Of a stretch of DNA of 8,685 bases, positions 1-5,681 are shown piece after piece. The position numbers and the translations under genes were made by a program. The DNA is from Clostridiales bacterium UBA4706 (GTDB lineage Bacteria; Bacillota; Clostridia; Oscillospirales; Oscillospiraceae), in the NCBI GenBank assembly GCA_002404605.1, contig DHKA01000020.1:1-8685 (forward strand). Direction: 5' to 3'. Under the pieces are notes generated by a model. It was not told where the DNA came from. It was given only the letters and a program-made list of their open reading frames with translations, and did not search any database. The first letter of the stretch is position 1; every line of letters starts with the position of its first letter.

Positions 1-131
1 ATGTAGGGGTCGAGCTTCTGCGCGGCCACCTTGAGCCCGCGCGCCTTGAGCAGACGCCCGAGCGATGCCGCCGTGATGCCCTTGCCCAGGCCCGAAACCA
101 CGCCGCCGGTAACAAAAATGTACTTGGTCAT
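1..131 (-). CDS. pyrG: CTP synthase, N-terminal fragment (runs off the window start)
   Basis: CTP synthase converts UTP to CTP using ATP and glutamine-derived ammonia, the last step of pyrimidine nucleotide synthesis in the cytosol. Only the first 43 codons are in the window. The translation begins MTKYIFVTGGVVSGLGKGI and continues through AASLGRLLKARGLKV to QKLDPY, which is the highly conserved start of the amidoligase (synthetase) domain, including the Gly-rich nucleotide-binding loop GGVVSGLGKG at about residues 9-18. The ATG at 129-131 is preceded by an AGGAAGAGGAG Shine-Dalgarno region about 9 bases upstream. It lies downstream of the ANTAR gene on the same strand, 106 bases away, and has its own promoter candidate at 192-220. 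It also uses glutamine, but I see no sign that it belongs to the nitrogen operon. Confidence 0.95.
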   Translation of the reverse strand, partial: MTKYIFVTGGVVSGLGKGITAASLGRLLKARGLKVAAQKLDPY

Positions 132-191
132 AACAATTGAACTCCTCTTCCTGCGTTTTCCGGGGGCGCGAACCCGCGTTCGCCTTCCGGT

Positions 192-220
192 ATATTATTA
201 TGTATAAATATATATTCCAA
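192..220 (-). promoter_or_regulatory. Predicted sigma-A promoter for pyrG
   Basis: On the minus strand, TTGGAA (215-220) and TAATAT (192-197) are separated by exactly 17 bases, in an AT-rich patch that stands out in this GC-rich window. The start of transcription would fall near 185, giving a leader of about 54 bases before the pyrG ATG. A small perfect hairpin (GCGAAC, loop, GTTCGC at 168-183) lies in that leader. It has no following T run, so it is not a convincing terminator. Matches to consensus are partial (4 of 6 in each box). Confidence 0.5.
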
Positions 221-237
221 CATTCCGCCTGCGTGCC

Positions 238-822
238 TCAGCTGCCGTAGATGCGAATCACGTTTTTGGCCACCTCGGTGCGTTTCACGCAGCGATCCAT
301 CGCGCTTTTTTCAATGTAGCGGTGCGCTTCCGGCTCCGTCATCTGCAAATGCTGCATCAGCAGCAGCTTGGCGCGGTTCACCAGCCGAATTTCTTCCATT
401 TTGGTTTGCAGATCGAGCGCTTTTTCCTCATAGCTGCGTAGCCGCGCGCGCGTGGCCACCAGCAGCTTCACCGACTGAAACACCGCCTGCCGGTTGCATG
501 GCCGCGCCATGGTGAGCACGCCGTATTCCTCCACCTTTTCCGACACCTGGTCATACAGCTCCGCGCGCACAAACAGCAGCACGCCGCGCCCGTCGTGCGC
601 CGCATCCAGCGCCAGCGCTACGCCGCTGCCGTCGCGCAGCGGCGCGTTGATCAGCACCAGATCGGCGCTGCGATCCACCAAAAAGCGCTGCGCTTCGCCC
701 GCCGAGCCCACCGCGTTCACCGGCGAAAACAAACCGGGCGGCAGCAGCTCCGTGAGATACCGCGTGGCCTGCTCGGAGGATGAAACGATCAACACGCTGC
801 TTGCCGCTTTGGGTGTATACAC
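238..822 (-). CDS. ANTAR-domain antiterminator with degenerate receiver domain
   Basis: A 194-residue protein of AmiR/NasR type. ANTAR proteins bind paired hexaloop hairpins in nascent mRNA and prevent formation of an overlapping terminator. Residues about 8-125 resemble a response-regulator receiver, and a helical stretch at about 128-150 leads into the ANTAR domain at about 135-190, with the typical pattern AKLLLMQ, then MTEPEAHRYIEKSAMD. The receiver appears non-functional for phosphotransfer. The acidic pair after the first strand is replaced by SSS (14-16), the phospho-acceptor Asp by Asn59 (context LVLIN), and the conserved Lys-Pro by Arg107-Pro108. The GTG start at 820-822 has a GGGGAGG site 9 bases upstream; no in-frame ATG lies nearby. 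It is the last gene of the glutamate synthase/glutamine synthetase operon, 38 bases after the synthetase. Glutamine synthetase-ANTAR pairs are known in clostridia (the glnA-nitR arrangement). Confidence 0.9.
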   Translation of the reverse strand: MYTPKAASSVLIVSSSEQATRYLTELLPPGLFSPVNAVGSAGEAQRFLVDRSADLVLINAPLRDGSGVALALDAAHDGRGVLLFVRAELYDQVSEKVEEYGVLTMARPCNRQAVFQSVKLLVATRARLRSYEEKALDLQTKMEEIRLVNRAKLLLMQHLQMTEPEAHRYIEKSAMDRCVKRTEVAKNVIRIYGS

Positions 823-860
823 GATGCCGCACCTCCCCGTTGTTCATAAAATGAAAGAAC

Positions 861-2045
861 TCACTCGGCCCAAAACTCCGGCATGGCCGCGCGCATGAAC
901 GCGCTGTTTTTCGCAATCGCACGCGCCTCATCGAGCGTTTCGGGCAGGCGCTCCAGCCCGGCCGTGACCTCGGCGGGCGCGTCGAACAAATTGCAGTCCG
1001 TTTCGGGCGGCAGCGTCAGCCCGCGCGCAATGCCGTCCATGCCCGCGCGCAAAATCAGCAGATGCGCAAGGTAGGGGTTGGCGCCGGGGTCGGGCGAGCG
1101 CAGCTCCATGCGCCGGAACTCGCCGTCCGCCGCGGGAATGCGCACCAGCTGCGACCGGTTTTCGTGCGACCAGCTCACAAAACGCGGCGCCTTGTGCTCG
1201 CCCAGCCGCCGGTAGGAATCCGCCGTGGGATTCAAAACGGCCGTCATTTCGCGCGCATGCATCAGCACCCCCGCCAAAAACGCGTTGGCGCTGCCGCCGT
1301 GCACCGAAAAATTGACGTGCATGCCGCTGCCGCTCTTGCCGGGCACCGGCTTGGGCGAAAAATCGGCGTGCAGGCCGCTGCGCCGCGCAATGGTGCGCAC
1401 CACCGACTTAAACGTGACCGCGTTGTCCGCCGCCGTGAGCGCGTCGCTGTATCGGTAGTCGATCTCGTTTTGGCCGGGGCCTTCCTCGTGGTGCGAGCTT
1501 TCGGGCCGGATGCCCATCTGCTCGAGCGTCAGGCAGATCTCGCGGCGGACGTTCTCGCCCTTATCCTCGGGTGCAATGTCCATGTACCCGGCATGGTCAT
1601 AGGGAATCGAGGTCGGCTCGCCGTTTTCGTCCCGGCGGAAGAGGTAGAACTCCATCTCCGAGCCGAACGCAAACGAAACGCCCATGGCTGCGGCGTCGTC
1701 TACCGCTTTTTGCAGCAGAGCGCGGCTGTCACCCTCAAAGGGCGTGCCGTCCGAGTGCAGGATGCGGCAGAACAGGCGCGCCACACGCCCGTGATCCGGC
1801 CTCCAAGGGAGCAGGCAGAGCGTCGAGGTGTCCGGCTGCAAAAAGAGATCCGAGCGCAGCTCGTCGCCGAAGCCGGGGATGGCGGAGGCGTCGAACGCGA
1901 TGCCGGTGGAAAACGCGCGGTCGAGCGCGTCCGGCAGAATGGACATATTCTTTTGGTTGCCGGTCAGGTCAAAAAACGTCATGCGGAGGAACTTGACGTC
2001 CTCCTCCGCGACATACTGCCGGATCTCGGACTCGGAATACTTCAT
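861..2045 (-). CDS. glnA: Short class I-type glutamine synthetase with altered flap residue
   Basis: Glutamine synthetase makes glutamine from glutamate, ammonium and ATP. The 394-residue protein has the N-terminal beta-grasp domain (about 5-95) and the catalytic barrel (about 100-390). Metal-site residues are all visible: E130 and E132 (GSEMEF), E187 and E194 (HHEEGPGQNE), H243 (GSGMH) and E314 (RMELRSPDP). The binding arginines R297 and R302 (NRSQLVRIP) are also present. Two oddities stand out. The loop expected to carry the catalytic flap glutamate reads LGEHKAP, with Lys285 at that position. The protein also ends about 50 residues before the usual 440-residue class I length. The adenylylation-site region reads NLFD (352-355), with Phe instead of Tyr. 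The ATG at 2043-2045 has AGGAG 5 bases upstream; an in-frame TTG further up is less likely. The gene lies 17 bases after the GXGXG gene in the same operon. Family membership is sure; enzymatic activity is not. Confidence 0.88.
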   Translation of the reverse strand: MKYSESEIRQYVAEEDVKFLRMTFFDLTGNQKNMSILPDALDRAFSTGIAFDASAIPGFGDELRSDLFLQPDTSTLCLLPWRPDHGRVARLFCRILHSDGTPFEGDSRALLQKAVDDAAAMGVSFAFGSEMEFYLFRRDENGEPTSIPYDHAGYMDIAPEDKGENVRREICLTLEQMGIRPESSHHEEGPGQNEIDYRYSDALTAADNAVTFKSVVRTIARRSGLHADFSPKPVPGKSGSGMHVNFSVHGGSANAFLAGVLMHAREMTAVLNPTADSYRRLGEHKAPRFVSWSHENRSQLVRIPAADGEFRRMELRSPDPGANPYLAHLLILRAGMDGIARGLTLPPETDCNLFDAPAEVTAGLERLPETLDEARAIAKNSAFMRAAMPEFWAE

Positions 2046-2062
2046 TGCTGCTCCTGCCTTTC

Positions 2063-2785
2063 TCAATCGGAAACGTACATTTGCTTATAGGGATTCTTGC
2101 TGTCCGGCGTGACGACGGTGTAGGGATCGCGGAGCATGGTCTCCGCGTCGCGCCCGAACAAGCGGCAGTACTCGCGCACGTAGGGGATAAATTCCGCCTT
2201 GTCCGCTTCGGTCGCGGCACGCGCCGTCACCTGGCTCGGGAACGGCACGCGCGACACGTCGCCGCGGAAAACCATTTTTCCACCGTGCATGCCGGTGCAG
2301 GGAAAATAGCCGGTGACGGGTTTGCCGTCCGTGTGCAGCGCGAGCACAACGATCAGCCCGCCGGCCTGGTATTCGCCGAGAAAGCTCCCGGCGCGCCCGC
2401 CGATCACAATGACGGGCTTGTGCTCCTTATATTCCTTCATGTGGATGCCGGCGCGATAGCCCGCGTTGCCCTCCACAAAGATCTCTCCGCCGCGCATGGC
2501 GTACCCGGCGGCATCGCCGATGTTGCCGTGGATAACGATCCGTCCGGCGCTCATTGTATCGCCGACGGCGTCCTGCGCGTTGCCGCGGACGGTGATGTCC
2601 GCGCCGTTGAGATATGCGCCGAGCGCGTTGCCGGGGATACCGTCGATCTCAATGCTCTTGTGGGACATGCCGGCGGCAATGAACCGCTGGCCGAGACACG
2701 CGCTCACGCGGCATTTTGCCCCGGCGCTGCGGATGGTCTCGTTCAGCTCCGAAAAGGAGAGAGAGCCTGCTTCTATATAATCCAT
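2063..2785 (-). CDS. Glutamate synthase GXGXG (beta-helix) domain subunit
   Basis: A 240-residue stand-alone version of the C-terminal beta-helix domain of the glutamate synthase large subunit (GltB3-like in archaeal split enzymes). In the fused enzyme this domain is structural, holding the amidotransferase and FMN domains together around the ammonia tunnel. Repeating Gly-rich turns typical of the family span about residues 46-145: IEIDGIPGNALGAYLNGADI, VRGNAQDAVGDTMSAGRI, IHGNIGDAAGYAMRGGEI and VEGNAGYRAG, then VIVIGGRAGSFLGEYQAGG. CTGMHGGKMVFRGDV (163-177) is also characteristic. The last 60 or so residues are helical and polar, ending NPYKQMYVSD. The start ATG at 2783-2785 has AAAGGTG about 7 bases upstream. 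It follows the FMN domain gene after 30 bases and precedes the short glutamine synthetase by 17, so co-transcription and complex formation with the two upstream products are very likely. Confidence 0.93.
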   Translation of the reverse strand: MDYIEAGSLSFSELNETIRSAGAKCRVSACLGQRFIAAGMSHKSIEIDGIPGNALGAYLNGADITVRGNAQDAVGDTMSAGRIVIHGNIGDAAGYAMRGGEIFVEGNAGYRAGIHMKEYKEHKPVIVIGGRAGSFLGEYQAGGLIVVLALHTDGKPVTGYFPCTGMHGGKMVFRGDVSRVPFPSQVTARAATEADKAEFIPYVREYCRLFGRDAETMLRDPYTVVTPDSKNPYKQMYVSD

Positions 2786-2815
2786 AATATCACACCTTTC
2801 CGCGGTTTTCCACCG

Positions 2816-4321
2816 TCATTCTCCGGCGTGCGCCACGCCGAGAATTTCAAGCTCTTTCTCCGTGAGGCCAATGCCGCGGAGCATCACACGGTTGCCGCGC
2901 AGCGCCTCGATGGAGTTGATGCCCATGCCGCCCATCATTTCCTTGATCTCACGCTTCCACGCCGTGACGAGATTCACGAGCCGTTCTGCGCCCACATCGG
3001 GGTCGAGACGTTTAACAAGCTCCGGGTTCTGTGTGGCGATGCCCCAGTTGCACCGCCCCGTATGACACGAGCGGCACAGATGGCAGCCGAGCGCAAGGAG
3101 CGCGGCTGTGCCGATATAGCAGGCGTCCGCGCCGAGAGCAATGGCCTTGACGACATCGGCGGACGAGCGGATGCTGCCGCCCACAACGAGAGAAACGCTG
3201 CTGCGGATGCCCTCGTCGCGCAGACGCTGGTCCACGGCGGCGAGCGCGAGCTCAATGGGGATGCCGACATTGTCTCGGATGCGGGTGGGCGCGGCGCCCG
3301 TGCCGCCGCGGTAGCCGTCGATGGCGATGATGTCCGCGCCGCTGCGGGCAATGCCGCTCGCAATGGCGGCAATGTTGTGCACCGCCGCGACCTTTACGAT
3401 GACCGGCTTTTTATACTGCGTCGCTTCCTTGAGCGAGTAGACGAGCTGACGCAGGTCCTCAATGGAATAAATGTCGTGATGCGGGGCGGGGGAGATGGCG
3501 TCCGATCCCTCGGGGATCATGCGGGTCTTGGACACGTCCCCGACGATCTTCGCGCCGGGCAGATGTCCGCCGATACCGGGCTTCGCGCCCTGACCCATTT
3601 TGATCTCAATGGCGGCGCCCGCGTTCAGGCAGCGTTCCTCAATACCGAAACGGCCGGAGGCCACCTGCACGATCGTATTTGCGCCATACTTGTAGAAATC
3701 GCGGTGGAGCCCGCCCTCGCCGGTGTTGTAGTAGATGCCGAGTTCCTCGGCGGCGCGGGCGAGCGCGGCGTGGGCGTTATAGCTGATCGAGCCGTAGCTC
3801 ATCGCGGAAAAGAGGATCGGCACGGAGAGCTCGAGCTGCGGCGGGAGCGTCGTATCGAGCGAGCCGTCGGCGCGGCGGCGGATCGTGTCCGGCTTTTTGC
3901 CGAGAAAGACACGCGTCTCCATCGGCTCGCGCAGCGGGTCGATCGAGGGGTTCGTGACCTGCGAGGCGTTGATGAGAAGCCGGTCCCAGTAGCCCGGCAG
4001 CGGCGTCGGGTTGCCGGTGGAGGAGAGAAGAATGCCGCCCGTGGCGGCCTGCTTATAGACCTCGCGGATCGTGTCGCTCTTCCAGTTCTCGTTTTCCCGC
4101 AGACAGCAGTCGGTTTTTACGATCTTGATCGCGCGCGTCGGGCAGAGCGCAACGCAGCGCTGACAGTTCACGCATTTGGATTCGTCCGCAAGCATGATCT
4201 TTCGTTCGGCGTCGTAGGTGTGGACGCCGTTTGCGCACTGCTTTTCGCAGATGTGGCAGCGCGTGCACCGCTCGTCGCGCCGGATGACCTCAAACGGTGG
4301 GTAGATGTATTCGATAGCCAT
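2816..4321 (-). CDS. Glutamate synthase FMN/2-oxoglutarate domain with N-terminal ferredoxin domain
   Basis: A 501-residue catalytic core of archaeal-type glutamate synthase. It aminates 2-oxoglutarate with ammonia delivered from the amidotransferase partner and reduces the imine to glutamate at FMN. Residues about 10-70 are a two-[4Fe-4S] ferredoxin domain: C19, C22, C25, C29 and C50, C53, C56, C60. The FMN-binding barrel spans about 100-480, with SAMSYGSIS (172-180), GEGG (201-204), KMGQGAKPGIGGHLPG (241-256), GYRGGTGAAP (336-345) and GADACYIGTAAL (397-408). The [3Fe-4S] cysteines follow the family spacing C-x5-C-x4-C at C413, C419 and C424, ahead of GIATQNPEL. The ATG at 4319-4321 shares one base with the stop of the upstream amidotransferase gene. 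AGGAGG at 4332-4337 supports strong coupled translation. No NAD(P)H-oxidising small subunit lies in the window, so electrons probably come from ferredoxin or an unlinked partner. Confidence 0.95.
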   Translation of the reverse strand: MAIEYIYPPFEVIRRDERCTRCHICEKQCANGVHTYDAERKIMLADESKCVNCQRCVALCPTRAIKIVKTDCCLRENENWKSDTIREVYKQAATGGILLSSTGNPTPLPGYWDRLLINASQVTNPSIDPLREPMETRVFLGKKPDTIRRRADGSLDTTLPPQLELSVPILFSAMSYGSISYNAHAALARAAEELGIYYNTGEGGLHRDFYKYGANTIVQVASGRFGIEERCLNAGAAIEIKMGQGAKPGIGGHLPGAKIVGDVSKTRMIPEGSDAISPAPHHDIYSIEDLRQLVYSLKEATQYKKPVIVKVAAVHNIAAIASGIARSGADIIAIDGYRGGTGAAPTRIRDNVGIPIELALAAVDQRLRDEGIRSSVSLVVGGSIRSSADVVKAIALGADACYIGTAALLALGCHLCRSCHTGRCNWGIATQNPELVKRLDPDVGAERLVNLVTAWKREIKEMMGGMGINSIEALRGNRVMLRGIGLTEKELEILGVAHAGE

Positions 4322-5412
4322 TAGTATTTCCCCTCCTTTACGCGCACGATGACCGGCTCACCGCCCATCGGCGCCCAGACGTTGCGTGCGTCCGGTTCCA
4401 TCGCGCGGATGGCGGCCTCCTCGCTTGCAATGAATACGAGATCGTCCTTCTCCGCCGTGACCATCGAGCGGAGCTTCAGCCGGTCGTTGAGCGCCATCAG
4501 CCCGCCGTTGAAGCCGAGCACAATGGAGAACGGTCCCGTAATAAGAAGACTTGAAAACACCGTGCGCAGATAGGTGAGCCGCTCGGCCTCCGACGCTGCC
4601 TTGCCGCGGATCGTGCTCCAGAACGGCGCGGCGATGACATTGGCCGCTTCCTCCAGCGACATTCCCTGCCGCCGGAGCAGATAGTCGGCTATGTACGTGA
4701 TGACCTCGGTATCGGTCTGAAGCGTGCATTTGTAGCCGAACATTTCGATGAAGCGGCGGTTGGCGTCGTAAGACGAGATCTCTCCGTTGTGCACGACCGA
4801 GTAGTCGAGCAGCGCGAACGGATGCGCGCCGCCCCACCAGCCGGGGGTGTTCGTCGGATAACGCCCGTGCGCGGTCCAGCTGTAGCCCGCATACTCGTCG
4901 ATCCGGTAGAACCGGCCCACGTCCTCGGGATAGCCGACGGCCTTGAATACGCCCATGTTCTTGCCGCTGGAGAAAACGTACGCGCCCTTGAGCTTCGTGT
5001 TGATGTCCATGACGGTCCGGGCGACGAACTCCTTCTCGTCGAGCTGAAGACGGTGGAGGACCGACGGCAGCGGGGAGACAAAGTAGCGCCAGATGAGCGG
5101 TATGTCGGTGATCTCCGGGATGATGTGGATGGGGATCAGCTCGGCCTGCACAAGCTCAAAGCCCTCTTTGAGCAGCGCCTCGCACTCGCGGCGCGTCGCG
5201 TTGTCGTCAAAGAAAATGTGAAACGCATAAAAATCGCGGTAGTCGGGGTAAATGCCGTAGGCGGCAAAGCCGCCGCCGAGACCGTTGGAGCGGTCGTGCA
5301 TCGGGATCATGCTCTTCATGACCGCCTCGCCGGTCATGCGCCGTCCCTCCCTGGAGATGACGGCGGAAATGGCGCACCCGGAGGGGATGCGGATCTCACC
5401 TTCGCGCTTCAT
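4321..5412 (-). CDS. Class II glutamine amidotransferase subunit of split glutamate synthase
   Basis: A 363-residue Ntn-type glutaminase domain that hydrolyses glutamine and passes ammonia to the FMN subunit. The nucleophile is Cys13 (IPSGCAISAVIS), so the first 12 residues would have to be removed to free its alpha-amino group, as in glutamate synthases. Other family motifs are MHDRSNGLGGGFAAYGIYPD (38-57), the glutamine-binding HGRYPTNT (182-189), HNGEISS (208-214) and TDTEV (233-237). The ATG at 5410-5412 is chosen because GAAGG lies 8 bases upstream and the next conserved residues follow at once. The frame stays open to 5865 upstream, but that extension runs through the promoter and leader hairpin. 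It is the first gene of the minus-strand operon, and its TAA overlaps the ATG of the FMN subunit by one base (4321). Confidence 0.93.
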   Translation of the reverse strand: MKREGEIRIPSGCAISAVISREGRRMTGEAVMKSMIPMHDRSNGLGGGFAAYGIYPDYRDFYAFHIFFDDNATRRECEALLKEGFELVQAELIPIHIIPEITDIPLIWRYFVSPLPSVLHRLQLDEKEFVARTVMDINTKLKGAYVFSSGKNMGVFKAVGYPEDVGRFYRIDEYAGYSWTAHGRYPTNTPGWWGGAHPFALLDYSVVHNGEISSYDANRRFIEMFGYKCTLQTDTEVITYIADYLLRRQGMSLEEAANVIAAPFWSTIRGKAASEAERLTYLRTVFSSLLITGPFSIVLGFNGGLMALNDRLKLRSMVTAEKDDLVFIASEEAAIRAMEPDARNVWAPMGGEPVIVRVKEGKY

Positions 5413-5439
5413 AATAATCGCCTTCTTTCCGAAAATACA

Positions 5440-5492
5440 AAAGGAGCTCATTTCCCAAGGGGATAAACTTCCCTCGGGAAATGAACTCCTTT
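5440..5492 (-). terminator. Leader terminator/attenuator hairpin of the glutamate synthase operon
   Basis: Arms 5440-5456 and 5476-5492 form a 17-bp stem on the minus-strand RNA (one G-U pair at 5447/5485). The 19-base loop can add five more pairs (5471-5475 with 5457-5461), giving about 22 bp with a 9-base loop. The RNA then reads UUUUGUAUUUU, typical of an intrinsic terminator. On the plus strand no T run follows, so it acts leftward. It begins about 12 bases after the predicted transcript start and ends about 28 bases before the amidotransferase ATG. It must therefore be overcome for expression of the operon. I could not draw an A1/G4 hexaloop in it, so its controller is not evident. Confidence 0.75.
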
Positions 5493-5509
5493 GCTCATTA
5501 ACGTGGGAA

Positions 5510-5538
5510 ATTATAACACCGCAGAGAGAGCGCGTCAA
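5510..5538 (-). promoter_or_regulatory. Near-consensus sigma-A promoter of the glutamate synthase operon
   Basis: On the minus strand the -35 box TTGACG (5533-5538) and the -10 box TATAAT (5510-5515) are separated by 17 bases, 11 of 12 matches to consensus. Transcription would start near A5504, leaving a leader of about 92 bases before the amidotransferase ATG, most of it taken up by the terminator-like hairpin. It is the only clear promoter seen upstream of the five minus-strand genes ending at 238. Confidence 0.85.
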
Positions 5539-5540
5539 CG

Positions 5541-5566
5541 AAAAAAACCGCAAAAAAATCAAAATT
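5541..5566. promoter_or_regulatory. A-tract spacer between the two divergent promoters
   Basis: Two seven-base A runs (5541-5547 and 5552-5558) start 11 bases apart, about one helical turn, and are followed by AAAATT (5561-5566). They lie just between the -35 boxes of the divergent promoters. Such tracts bend DNA and can act as UP elements for the polymerase alpha subunit. Whether they do so here is inference. Confidence 0.4.
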
Positions 5567-5571
5567 GGGAA

Positions 5572-5600
5572 TTGACAAATCCGTGCAGGGCGCATATAAT
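5572..5600 (+). promoter_or_regulatory. Perfect-consensus sigma-A promoter of the class III glutamine synthetase
   Basis: TTGACA (5572-5577) and TATAAT (5595-5600) are both exact consensus with a 17-base spacer. The likely transcript start is C5607 or, with the usual purine preference, A5608. The -10 box is flanked by an inverted repeat GGGCG (5588-5592) and CGCCC (5603-5607), which could be an operator. So strong a basal promoter fits control by attenuation at the hairpin directly downstream. Confidence 0.9.
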
Positions 5601-5619
5601 TTCGCCCATCGAAGGCAAG

Positions 5620-5660
5620 GGCGTCTTGGAGAGCGATCTCCGAGACGCCGTTTTTAATTT
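5620..5660 (+). terminator. Leader attenuator before the class III glutamine synthetase, possible ANTAR target
   Basis: The arms 5620-5632 and 5637-5649 make a 13-bp stem with one G-U pair and a GCGA loop, followed by GTTTTTAATTTT, a textbook intrinsic terminator. If the A-U pair next to the loop is left open, the loop becomes the hexanucleotide AGCGAT (5632-5637). This has A at position 1 and G at position 4, the pattern known for ANTAR-bound hairpins, in which the second hairpin overlaps the terminator. The terminator sits between the promoter and the gene, so it must be bypassed for expression. A first hairpin upstream is uncertain because the predicted transcript start falls inside it. 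Confidence 0.8.
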
Positions 5661-5681
5661 TCCGAAAGAGGAGTGGGATGC

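Noticed and set aside
168..183. Perfect 6-bp hairpin GCGAAC/GTTCGC upstream of pyrG
   Set aside because: No T run on either side, so it is not an intrinsic terminator; too small to claim as a pyrG attenuator.
1062..2090. Plus-strand open frame of 342 codons opposite the short glutamine synthetase
   Set aside because: Shadow frame of a conserved minus-strand gene; biased composition and no motif.
2045..4324. Plus-strand open frame of 759 codons opposite the glutamate synthase genes
   Set aside because: Antisense to two clearly recognised proteins, Arg/Ala/His-rich composition of a GC-driven shadow frame, no recognisable domain and no ribosome site.
5448..5498. Minus-strand 16-codon leader peptide MSKGVHFPREVYPLGK ending inside the leader hairpin
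   Set aside because: Only about six bases separate its ATG from the predicted transcript start and there is no ribosome site; it has no run of a regulatory amino acid. Probably chance.
5604..5616. First ANTAR-type hairpin GCC(C)-ATCGAA-GGC ahead of the leader terminator
   Set aside because: The loop fits A1/G4, but the stem is only three pairs with a bulged C, and the predicted transcript start at 5607-5608 would remove its 5' arm. Kept only as part of the hypothesis, not as a feature.
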